From the NCBI GenBank assembly GCA_046316025.1, contig JBKCXU010000026.1, positions 1-13,949 on the forward strand: a stretch of DNA of 13,949 nt, given 5' to 3'. Within the stretch, counting starts at the first letter, position 1, and every line of letters starts with the position of its first letter. A program made the translations under genes and the position numbers. Origin of the DNA: JAJTHJ01 sp046316025. Its GTDB lineage: Bacteria; Pseudomonadota; Gammaproteobacteria; Burkholderiales; Burkholderiaceae_F. Below, in pieces: positions 6,338-13,679 of the stretch. The notes below the pieces were generated by a model. The model worked only from the letters and a program-made list of their open reading frames with translations. It was not told the origin of the DNA and did not search any database.

Positions 6338-6338
6338 T
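6311..6338 (+). promoter_or_regulatory. Strong sigma-70 promoter of tRNA-Leu
   Basis: A perfect -35 TTGACA (6311-6316) and TACAAT (6333-6338, 5 of 6) are 16 bp apart. The bases after the -10 are TCGCGCC, a GC-rich discriminator typical of stable-RNA promoters under stringent (ppGpp) control. Transcription would start near 6345, about 10 nt before the mature tRNA. Inverted repeat arms GTAAGG and CCTTAC (6318-6323 and 6330-6335) lie in the spacer and reach into the -10. Confidence 0.8.
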
Positions 6339-6355
6339 TCGCGCCTCGCTTGCCT

Positions 6356-6440
<85 letters not shown>

Positions 6441-6463
6441 AAAATCGTTGTTGGAGCTACGGC

Positions 6464-6539
6464 GCGGCCCAATCTCGGGCCGGCGATGCTCGCCGTACGC
6501 ATTCGTATGGCTGCGCTTCTCGGTGCGACCTTGGGCCGC
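6464..6539. repeat. 76-bp imperfect palindrome downstream of tRNA-Leu
   Basis: Outer arms GCGGCCCAA (6464-6472) and TTGGGCCGC (6531-6539) are perfect complements. An inner hairpin, GCCGTACG-CATT-CGTATGGC (6492-6511, one G-T pair), has the same centre at 6501/6502. Parts of the DNA between them also pair (TCG/CGA, CCG/CGG), so the whole forms one long imperfect stem. No coding function is apparent. It may act as a terminator or be a remnant of a small repeat element. Confidence 0.55.
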
Positions 6540-6572
6540 TCGCTACACTCCCTCAACCATTTTCCCTTCGGT

Positions 6573-6598
6573 GTGAAGCCCGCTTCAGCGGGCCTCAC
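6573..6598. terminator. Hairpin between convergent genes, candidate bidirectional terminator
   Basis: GTGA-A-GCCCGC, loop TTCA, GCGGGC-C-TCAC forms a 10-bp stem with one A/C mismatch. It lies 11 nt beyond the stop of the phosphoribosyltransferase gene and downstream of tRNA-Leu on the other strand, exactly where a shared terminator would be expected. Neither side has a proper T tract, so termination efficiency is uncertain. Confidence 0.45.
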
Positions 6599-6609
6599 CG
6601 CTTCTAAGG

Positions 6610-7131
6610 TCACGCTTTGGGCGCGCCTTCAAGGCGCGCGGCGAGGCGTTCGGTGCCCAGGCTGTCGTAGACCTCGAACGGCTGGTGGATCCAGGGGCTG
6701 TCGGGAAGGTAGGACACGTAGTAATCCGGCTTGAACGCCGACACGGCCTTGTACCAGAGCACGCCGGTGCGCACCTCTGTGACGCGCGGGTATCGCTGTT
6801 TGAGGCTCGCGACGACCTTCTCCAGCGTTACTCCGGAATCGACCAGGTCGTCCACCAGCAGCAGCTTGCCGTGCAACTCGCCGCCGGTGGTGGTGATGAA
6901 CTGTGCGATGTCGAGCTCGCCCTGTATGCGCCCGGCATCCGCCCGGTACGAACTCGCCGCCAGGATCGCCAATGGCATGTCGTAGATGCGCGATAGAGTG
7001 TCTCCGACCCGCAGCCCGCCGCGCGCCAGGCACAGCAGGCTGTCGAAGGCGTAACCGTCGCGGTGCACTTGCAGCGCGAGCGTCTCGATCGACCGGTGGT
7101 ACTCGTCCCAGGTCACGTACAAGTGGTTCAT
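6610..7131 (-). CDS. Phosphoribosyltransferase of the PRT type I family
   Basis: The 173-residue protein carries the PRPP-binding signature LLLVDDLVDSGVTLEKV in the middle of a type I phosphoribosyltransferase fold. An upstream LLCLARGGLRVGDTLSR loop binds pyrophosphate, and a C-terminal WIHQPFEVYDS tail is also visible. It resembles the predicted xanthine/hypoxanthine-type enzymes often found next to purA in betaproteobacteria, so purine salvage is likely, but the base it uses cannot be told from sequence. The ATG at 7131 has GAGGG 7 nt upstream; the longer open frame upstream is out-of-frame purA. It starts 13 nt after purA and is the last gene of the hfq operon. Confidence 0.88.
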   Translation of the reverse strand: MNHLYVTWDEYHRSIETLALQVHRDGYAFDSLLCLARGGLRVGDTLSRIYDMPLAILAASSYRADAGRIQGELDIAQFITTTGGELHGKLLLVDDLVDSGVTLEKVVASLKQRYPRVTEVRTGVLWYKAVSAFKPDYYVSYLPDSPWIHQPFEVYDSLGTERLAARLEGAPKA

Positions 7132-7144
7132 CGCTGCCCTCACC

Positions 7145-8440
<1,296 letters not shown>

Positions 8441-8469
8441 GGCGCTGCCCCTCTCTCTCTTACGAAACC

Positions 8470-9621
8470 CTATTTTCCGCCGCGTGCCACAACATGCCAG
8501 CGGCCATCGACCAGCGCCAGTTCGCGGTCGAATTCGTAGCCCTCGACCGCGTCGTCGGCTGCCAGGCGCTCGACCACGATCTCGCCCGCGGCGCGCAGCG
8601 ACTCCGCCAGTTGCGCCGCCTGCGGATCGGTCAGCGCCGGCGCCAGGATCGCGCGCGGCAGTCCGTTGACCTGTCGCCGCGACAACTCACGCAGGTCGAT
8701 CGAACACCCCGTCGCCGGCCGGGCACGACCAAAGGCTCGGCCGATGTCGTCGTAACGCCCGCCGCGCAGCAGTGCGGAGGGCGCGCCCACCTCATAGGCG
8801 GCGAAGTTCACCCCGGTGTAGTAGCGGTAGCCGTGCAGGTCGGCGAGGTCGATACCCACGGCGTCCGCCGGAAGCCGCTGCGCGAGCCAGGCCAGATCGG
8901 CGAGCGCCTTGGTCAGTGCCGGCAAGTCCGGCAGCATGCGACGCGCACGGTCGAGCACCTCGGCTCCGCCGTTCAGATCGAGCAAGGCCGCCAGCGCCGC
9001 TTGTGTGGCCGGTGCCGCTTGCGCCACGGCGCTGGCCAGCGCGCCGCGATCCTTGCTGCTCAGGGCGGCGAGAATCTCGTCGGCCGCCGCCTGCGTCGCC
9101 GCGTCGCTGGCCAGCAGCGCGCGCACCACGCCGGTGTGGCCGAGGTCGAAGTGCGGCTGCTCCACACCGGCGCGCCGCAGCGACTGCACCGCCAGCCGCT
9201 GCACTTCCGCATCGGCGGCAAGCGCGTCTGAGCCGTACAGCTCGGCGCCGACCTGAATGGGCTGCCGGCTCGCCAGCGGATGCGCCGGGCGCGTGTGCAG
9301 CACGCTGCCCGCGTAGCACAGCCGCACCACGCCGCGCCGGTTGAGGATGTGCGCGTCGATCCGCGCGGTTTGCGGCGTGATGTCGGCGCGCAGCCCGAGT
9401 TGCCGGCCCGAGATCTGATCGACGAGCTTGAAGGTGCGCAAATCCAGATCGCGACCGGTGCCGGTCAGCAGGGAGTCGAGGTACTCGACCAGCGGCGGGA
9501 TCACCAGCGCGTAGCCGTGGCCGCGATGCAGATCGAGCAGCGCGCGGCGCAGTTCCTCGATGCGCGCCGCTTCGAGCGGCAGCACGTCGGAAATGCCTTC
9601 GGGCAGCAGCCAGCTAGCCAT
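8470..9621 (-). CDS. hisZ: ATP phosphoribosyltransferase regulatory subunit
   Basis: The 383-residue protein is a class II aminoacyl-tRNA synthetase paralogue. It opens with WLLPEGISDVLPLEAARIE and continues with LGLRADITPQTARIDAH, VRLCYAGSVLHTRP (motif 2 region) and LLRGGRYDDIGRAFGRARPATG (motif 3 region). It lacks the C-terminal anticodon-binding domain of HisRS and ends soon after the catalytic-like core, as HisZ does. HisZ joins short-form HisG to make the first enzyme of histidine synthesis. hisG is not in this window; placement beside purA, away from other his genes, is the betaproteobacterial norm. The ATG at 9621 lacks a strong Shine-Dalgarno. Confidence 0.93.
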   Translation of the reverse strand: MASWLLPEGISDVLPLEAARIEELRRALLDLHRGHGYALVIPPLVEYLDSLLTGTGRDLDLRTFKLVDQISGRQLGLRADITPQTARIDAHILNRRGVVRLCYAGSVLHTRPAHPLASRQPIQVGAELYGSDALAADAEVQRLAVQSLRRAGVEQPHFDLGHTGVVRALLASDAATQAAADEILAALSSKDRGALASAVAQAAPATQAALAALLDLNGGAEVLDRARRMLPDLPALTKALADLAWLAQRLPADAVGIDLADLHGYRYYTGVNFAAYEVGAPSALLRGGRYDDIGRAFGRARPATGCSIDLRELSRRQVNGLPRAILAPALTDPQAAQLAESLRAAGEIVVERLAADDAVEGYEFDRELALVDGRWHVVARGGK

Positions 9622-9656
9622 GGTTCAGGCAGCGCCGGCGGGCGACGCCGCAACGC

Positions 9657-9839
9657 TCATTGCAGGATCAGCAAGAGGATCGCCCCGGTCGCCACCGCTA
9701 CCAGGCCAAAGAAACGCAGTTGCCCGTCGTTCAGTTCGAGCACGCGACGGAAAATCTCGCGCCAGCGCGCGGGTGCTGCAAGCGGCAGCAGGCCCTCGAG
9801 GATCAGCATCAGCGCGACCGCCAGGCCGAGTGTGGACAT
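9657..9839 (-). CDS. Small two-helix inner-membrane protein, DUF2065 family
   Basis: This 60-residue protein has two hydrophobic helices (about 3-22 and 42-59) joined by a basic loop, ARWREIFRRVLELNDGQLRFFG, which is the conserved part of DUF2065 (YjeT-like) proteins. Its function is unknown. The ATG shares its A with the hflC stop (TGATG), so translation is coupled to hflC. A small protein of this family follows hflC in many proteobacteria, which suggests a role near the HflKC-FtsH membrane assembly; that role is inference. Confidence 0.88.
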   Translation of the reverse strand: MSTLGLAVALMLILEGLLPLAAPARWREIFRRVLELNDGQLRFFGLVAVATGAILLLILQ

Positions 9840-10735
9840 CAGCGCGCGGGCTTGCCGCTCGCGTTGGGGCTGCGCATGTGGCGGAAGAAGTCCGACGCCG
9901 CCGGATCGACCACCAGAACGTCGCCCTTGCGGATGCTCGCGCGCAGCGCCTCCAGACCGCGGTAGAAGTCCGCGAACTCCGGGTTCTGGCCGAACGCCTG
10001 CGAAAAGATCGCCGCCGCCCTGCCGTCGCCTTCGCCCTTGATCTTCTGCGCGTCGCGGTAAGCCTCGGCGACGATCACTTCGCGCTGCCGCTCGGCGTCC
10101 GCCCGGATACGTTCGCCCTCGGCCTGGCCGGTCGAGCGCCGCTCGTTGGCCACCCGCTTGCGCTCGGATTCCATCCGCCCGAACACATTGGGTAGCACGC
10201 TCGGCGAAAACTCGATGCGCTTCAACCGTACGTCCAGCACGTCGATGCCGAAGTTCTGCCGAGCGGCGCCGCCGGCCACCGCATCGGTGATCTCCTGCCG
10301 CACGCGGTCGCGCTCCTTGGAAGTAACCTCGTTGACGGTGCGGCGGCGGAAGGCGTTTTGAATGGCGTCGCGCAGCAGGTCGGTCATCCGGTCGCGGGCG
10401 GCGTTCTCGCCCCGCTCACCGAAGGTACGGAAAAACTGAATCGGGTCCTCGACCCGCCACTTGACGAAGGAGTCGACCAGCAGCTCGACGTTCTCGGACG
10501 TGCGGGCGCGATCGGTGTCCGGGGTATCCAGCGTCAGCACGCGATTGTCGAAGTAGACGACGTTCTGGAACGGCGGCGGCAACTTGAAGTGCAAGCCCGG
10601 CTCGGTAATGACGCGGCGGATTTCGCCCAGCGACAGCACCAGCGCGTACTGGCGCTGATCGACGACGAAGAGCATCGTCGAGCCGACTACCGCCAGGCCA
10701 ACGAGGAGCGCCAGGATGGCGACGATTCGATTCAT
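9839..10735 (-). CDS. hflC: FtsH protease modulator HflC
   Basis: The 298-residue protein belongs to the SPFH/prohibitin family. It has an N-terminal membrane anchor (about 4-24), the SPFH domain starting at VVDQRQYALVLSLGEIRRVI, then a long coiled-coil stretch with QAEGERIRADAERQREVIVAEA and the KIKGEGDGRAAAIFSQAFGQ segment. With HflK it forms a large periplasmic-facing cage around FtsH and limits access of membrane substrates. ATG 10735 is chosen over a TTG two codons upstream because GGGAG (10747-10743) is 7 nt from the ATG but only 1 nt from the TTG. The gap to hflK is 11 nt. Confidence 0.95.
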   Translation of the reverse strand: MNRIVAILALLVGLAVVGSTMLFVVDQRQYALVLSLGEIRRVITEPGLHFKLPPPFQNVVYFDNRVLTLDTPDTDRARTSENVELLVDSFVKWRVEDPIQFFRTFGERGENAARDRMTDLLRDAIQNAFRRRTVNEVTSKERDRVRQEITDAVAGGAARQNFGIDVLDVRLKRIEFSPSVLPNVFGRMESERKRVANERRSTGQAEGERIRADAERQREVIVAEAYRDAQKIKGEGDGRAAAIFSQAFGQNPEFADFYRGLEALRASIRKGDVLVVDPAASDFFRHMRSPNASGKPAR

Positions 10736-10742
10736 CTGCAAA

Positions 10743-10747
10743 CTCCC
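10743..10747 (-). promoter_or_regulatory. Ribosome binding site fixing the hflC start
   Basis: GGGAG lies 7 nt before ATG 10735 and overlaps the first base of the hflK stop codon region. The alternative TTG at 10741 would leave almost no spacing, so the ATG is the functional start. Confidence 0.7.
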
Positions 10748-12066
10748 TACCGAGTTTCGCGGCTGCGCAGAGCGTCGCGCGCGCGGGCGTCGCCGGCGGA
10801 CGGCAGCGCCGTGTCGGCGGCCGCTGCGGCCGGCGCGGGTGCGGCGCCGGCGGCGGTCGCCGCGCCCGCTCCCTGCCTGAGCAACTGTTCCAGCGGCAAA
10901 TAGAGCAAGGGACTCGCGTTCTTGGTGTCGACCAGCACCTTGCTCGTGTTGCTGTAGATGTCCTGCATCGCCTCGCGATACAAGCGCTCGCGCGTCACCT
11001 GCGGCGCCTTGCTGTACTCGGTCAACACGGAGAGGAAGCGCTGGGTGTCGCCCTGCGCCTGCTCGACCACGCGCGAGCGGTAGCCCTCGGCCTGCTGCAA
11101 CAGGCGCGCCGCGGTGCCGCGCGCCTCGGGCACGACCTGGTTGGCGTAGGCCTGCCCTTCGTTGATAAAGCGCTCGCGATCCTGTCCGGCGCGGTTCACG
11201 TCCTCGAACGCGGCCTGCACCTGCTCCGGCGGGCGCCGCTGCACGATCGACACCTGGGTGATCGTGATGCCGATGTTGTAGCGGTCCAAAATGGACTGGA
11301 TCAAGCGGCGCACGTCGTCGTCGAAGGCGCGCGGCGCCTCTGCCGGCGCACCCTCGGCGGGCTTGGCGCCGGACGCCGCCGATGCGGCCCCCTCGGACAG
11401 GATCGCGTCCATCGTCGCGCTGGCGATCACCTCGCGCATCGCCGCCTCGGCCGCCTGCTTGACCGCCTCGCGCGGAGTGCGGTTGTTGAACAGGAACTCA
11501 GCCGCCTGAGCGTCGCGCACGCGGTAGCTGACGACGAACTGGATGTCGACGACGTTTTCGTCGTCGGTCAGCATCAGCGCTTCGCGCTTGGCCTCCTCGC
11601 TGCGCTGGCCACCGGCGGAGCCGCGGAAGCCCACTTCGACACGCGAGATCTCGGCCACATTGACCAGTTCGTGGCGCTGGATCGGCACCGGCAAGCGCCA
11701 GTGCAAGCCGGCGCGGGTCGTCGTCTCGGTCGCCTTGCCGAAAGTCAGCACGACGGCGCGCTGGCCTTCGGGCACGACGTACAAGCCCGTACCCAGCCAG
11801 ATCAGCAGCGCCACGGCGATCACCAGCCCGACGCCGATACCCGCGCTGCGCCCGTCGGGGCGGATCGGGGCGCGACCGCCGCCCTGACCGTTGCCGCCCT
11901 TGCCGCCTTTGCCGAACAACTCGGACAGCTTGCGGTTCAAGTCGCGCCAGAGTTCTTCGAGATCGGGCGGGCCGTCGGCGGCACCGGGCCGGGGCGGCTT
12001 GCGCTCGGCCTCGCTCGGGCGCTCGTTGCCCGAGCCGCGGCCCCATTGCGGGTCGTTCAGCGACAT
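10747..12066 (-). CDS. hflK: FtsH protease modulator HflK
   Basis: The 439-residue protein opens with a cytoplasmic Pro/Gly-rich segment (PQWGRG..., then DLEELWRDLNRKLSELFG and a GKGGKGGNGQGGG linker). One membrane helix follows (about 76-97), then the SPFH domain (YVVPEGQRAVVLTFGKATE onward) and a coiled coil with NEGQAYANQVVPEARGTAARL and YSNTSKVLVDTK. The C-terminus is an Ala/Pro-rich tail. It pairs with HflC in the FtsH-HflKC complex. An Ala/Pro-rich insertion at about 226-248 interrupts the usual stretch before DVRRLIQSILDRY. The ATG at 12066 lies 33 nt after hflX with no clear Shine-Dalgarno. Confidence 0.95.
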   Translation of the reverse strand: MSLNDPQWGRGSGNERPSEAERKPPRPGAADGPPDLEELWRDLNRKLSELFGKGGKGGNGQGGGRAPIRPDGRSAGIGVGLVIAVALLIWLGTGLYVVPEGQRAVVLTFGKATETTTRAGLHWRLPVPIQRHELVNVAEISRVEVGFRGSAGGQRSEEAKREALMLTDDENVVDIQFVVSYRVRDAQAAEFLFNNRTPREAVKQAAEAAMREVIASATMDAILSEGAASAASGAKPAEGAPAEAPRAFDDDVRRLIQSILDRYNIGITITQVSIVQRRPPEQVQAAFEDVNRAGQDRERFINEGQAYANQVVPEARGTAARLLQQAEGYRSRVVEQAQGDTQRFLSVLTEYSKAPQVTRERLYREAMQDIYSNTSKVLVDTKNASPLLYLPLEQLLRQGAGAATAAGAAPAPAAAAADTALPSAGDARARDALRSRETR

Positions 12067-12099
12067 GGCGAAGTCGTTTCCAGGGAAAGGTTGCCGGCG

Positions 12100-13278
12100 C
12101 TACGGGGCGTCGGCGATGTGGTCGGCCACCGGTACGGCAGGCTCGACCTGCGCCGCCCGCGCGCTGCGCGCGCGTGCGGCGATCGTCGAGCGCAACAACT
12201 CCAGTCCGGCTCCGCTGGCTGCACTCACAAAAACGCGTTCGATGCTATCACAGGCATCGCGCTCGACACCCGCGGCGCGGCCGCTCAAATCGATCTTGTT
12301 GTAGACGAGCAGTTGCGGCACATCGCCGGCGCCGATTTCGTCGAGCACCGTGCGCACGGTGGCCATTTGCGCATCCCGCGCCGGGCTGGCGGCATCGACC
12401 ACATGCAAGAGCAGATCCGCCTGCACCGACTCCTCCAGCGTCGACTTGAAGGCCTCCACCAATTGGTGCGGCAGGCCGCGGACAAAGCCCACCGTGTCGG
12501 CCAGCACCACTTCTACGTCGGCAGCGACGAAGCAGCGCCGCGCGGTGGTATCGAGGGTGGCGAACAGCCGGTCGGCGGCGTAACTGCCGGCGCCGGTGAG
12601 CGCGTTGAAGAGCGTCGACTTGCCGGCATTGGTGTAGCCGACCAGAGACACGCTGAACACCGCGCGGCGCTCGCGCGAGCGCCGCTGCGTGCGCCGCTGC
12701 CGGTGCAATTGTTCCAGGCGTGCTCGCAAGAGCTTCATGCGCGCGCCGATCATCCGGCGGTCGAGCTCGATCTGCTTTTCGCCCGGGCCGCCGGTCTTGC
12801 TAAGGCCCCCGCGCTGCCGCTCCAGGTGCGTCCAGCCGCGTACCAGGCGGGTGGACAGGTGTTCCAGTTGGGCCAGTTCCACTTGCAGGCGGCCGGCACT
12901 GCTGCGCGCGCGCTGCTGGAAGATGTCGAGAATCACGTCGCTGCGATCCAGCACGAGCGCGTCGAGGCTGCTTTCGAGGTTGCGCTGTTGCGCCGGCGAC
13001 AGGGCAACGTCGAACACCGCCACCCCGGCGTCTTCGCCCAGCAGATGCGCCTTGAGCTCCTCCACCTTGCCAGTGCCGATGTAGTAGGCGGGGTCGGGCC
13101 GCTCGCGCCGCACCGCCAACTCGCCGCACACGGTCAGCCCGGCGGAGGTGGCCAGTTGGCGCAACTCCGCCTGTGCGTCGCGAGCGTCGGCAGCCGCGTG
13201 GCGGCCGACGCCGACACTGACCAGTACCGCACGCGGCGGACGCGCCGCCCGACGGTTATCGACCTGAAAGACGGTCAG
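12100..13278 (-). CDS. hflX: GTPase HflX, ribosome-splitting factor
   Basis: Read from a CTG at 13278, the product is 392 residues. It has the N-terminal HflX domain (PDPAYYIGTGKVEEL near 61-75, GRLQVELAQLEHLSTRL near 129-145), a helical linker with RGGLSKTGGPGEKQIELDRR, and the G domain with GYTNAGKS (214-221), T in FATLDTT, DTVG (261-264), NKID (327-330) and SAAS (352-355). HflX binds the 50S subunit and splits stalled ribosomes under stress. No in-frame ATG, GTG or TTG lies between the hfq 5' end and the conserved core. The CTG overlaps the hfq stop (CTGA) and has GGAG 8 nt upstream, so it is the best start. The GTG at 13530 is upstream of hfq and not credible. Confidence 0.93.
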   Translation of the reverse strand: MTVFQVDNRRAARPPRAVLVSVGVGRHAAADARDAQAELRQLATSAGLTVCGELAVRRERPDPAYYIGTGKVEELKAHLLGEDAGVAVFDVALSPAQQRNLESSLDALVLDRSDVILDIFQQRARSSAGRLQVELAQLEHLSTRLVRGWTHLERQRGGLSKTGGPGEKQIELDRRMIGARMKLLRARLEQLHRQRRTQRRSRERRAVFSVSLVGYTNAGKSTLFNALTGAGSYAADRLFATLDTTARRCFVAADVEVVLADTVGFVRGLPHQLVEAFKSTLEESVQADLLLHVVDAASPARDAQMATVRTVLDEIGAGDVPQLLVYNKIDLSGRAAGVERDACDSIERVFVSAASGAGLELLRSTIAARARSARAAQVEPAVPVADHIADAP

Positions 13279-13511
13279 TTGTCCGTCTCCGTGTTGAGGC
13301 TCACGGCACGCGCCGGCACGACCGTGGAAATGGCGTGCTTGTAAACCATCTGCGTGACGGTGTTGCGCAGCAGGACCACATACTGGTCGAACGACTCGAT
13401 CTGGCCTTGCAGCTTGATGCCGTTGACCAGATACACCGATACCGGGATGTGTTCCTTGCGCAGGGCGTTGAGGAACGGGTCTTGTAGTTGTTGCCCTTTG
13501 TTGTTGCTCAT
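13275..13511 (-). CDS. hfq: RNA chaperone Hfq
   Basis: The 78-residue Sm-like protein is nearly invariant over its core: QDPFLNALRKEHIPVSVYLV, then NGIKLQGQIESFDQYVVLL (Sm1) and the YKHAISTVVP signature (Sm2). It forms a hexamer that pairs small RNAs with mRNAs. The C-terminal tail after the core is short (about a dozen residues). The ATG at 13511 has GGAG 5 nt upstream; an upstream in-frame extension to 13544 lacks family support. The gene heads the operon behind a T-rich, hairpin-containing leader and overlaps hflX at its stop codon. Confidence 0.97.
   Translation of the reverse strand: MSNNKGQQLQDPFLNALRKEHIPVSVYLVNGIKLQGQIESFDQYVVLLRNTVTQMVYKHAISTVVPARAVSLNTETDN
13287..13290 (-). promoter_or_regulatory. 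Ribosome binding site supporting the CTG start of hflX
   Basis: GGAG, inside the last codons of hfq, lies 8 nt before the CTG at 13278. This spacing is good and no other start codon is near it in the hflX frame. Confidence 0.55.
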
Positions 13512-13535
13512 GGAGGCTCCAGTGGCGCACGGCGC

Positions 13536-13560
13536 CGCGGCCAAGAGGGCCGCGAAAAAA
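13536..13560 (-). promoter_or_regulatory. Hairpin with adjacent U6 tract in the hfq leader
   Basis: In the hfq transcript six U residues (13560-13555) are followed at once by a perfect 7-bp stem CGCGGCC-CUCUU-GGCCGCG (13554-13536), which ends 24 nt before the start codon. The T run is on the wrong side for a terminator of this hairpin. U-rich, hairpin-flanked sites are known Hfq targets, so autoregulation is possible but unproven. Confidence 0.4.
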
Positions 13561-13601
13561 CGCCGCGACCGCCGTTAGATGGCGGGTGCGCCGGAAAATT
13601 C

Positions 13602-13631
13602 AATGTAAAGCAAAAGTTCGCCTGCCGCCAA
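13602..13631 (-). promoter_or_regulatory. Weak candidate promoter of the hfq operon
   Basis: On the minus strand TTGGCG (13631-13626) and TACATT (13607-13602) are 18 bp apart, each matching consensus at 4 of 6 positions. The match is modest. The AT-rich block 13594-13618 is nevertheless the only such block between der and hfq, so a promoter here is likely even if these exact hexamers are wrong. Confidence 0.33.
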
Positions 13632-13651
13632 TGGCCGGACTAACCCGTGTC

Positions 13652-13679
13652 GGGGCTAACCCGCATACGGGTTGACCCC
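13652..13679 (-). terminator. Hairpin over the der stop codon
   Basis: On the minus strand GGGG-TC-AACCCG, loop TATG, CGGGTT-AG-CCCC forms a 12-position stem with one G-T pair and one mismatch. It includes the last der codons and the TAG. No T tract follows, so it may protect the mRNA 3' end or work with Rho; classic intrinsic termination is unlikely. Confidence 0.35.

Noticed and set aside
8449..8461. CT dinucleotide run upstream of purA
   Set aside because: It is simply the complement of the purine-rich ribosome binding site; too short to count as a microsatellite of note.
9657..12066. HflK/HflC/DUF2065 as a novel membrane system
   Set aside because: The gene order hfq-hflX-hflK-hflC-DUF2065 is a well-known proteobacterial cluster with an established link to FtsH.
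11671..13344. A 557-codon plus-strand open frame
   Set aside because: Antisense shadow of hflK and hflX with Arg/His/Gln-rich composition and no recognisable domain.
13279..13530. N-terminal extension of hflX to a GTG upstream of hfq
   Set aside because: It would overlap all of hfq out of frame and gives low-complexity His/Gln/Arg sequence unlike any HflX N-terminus.
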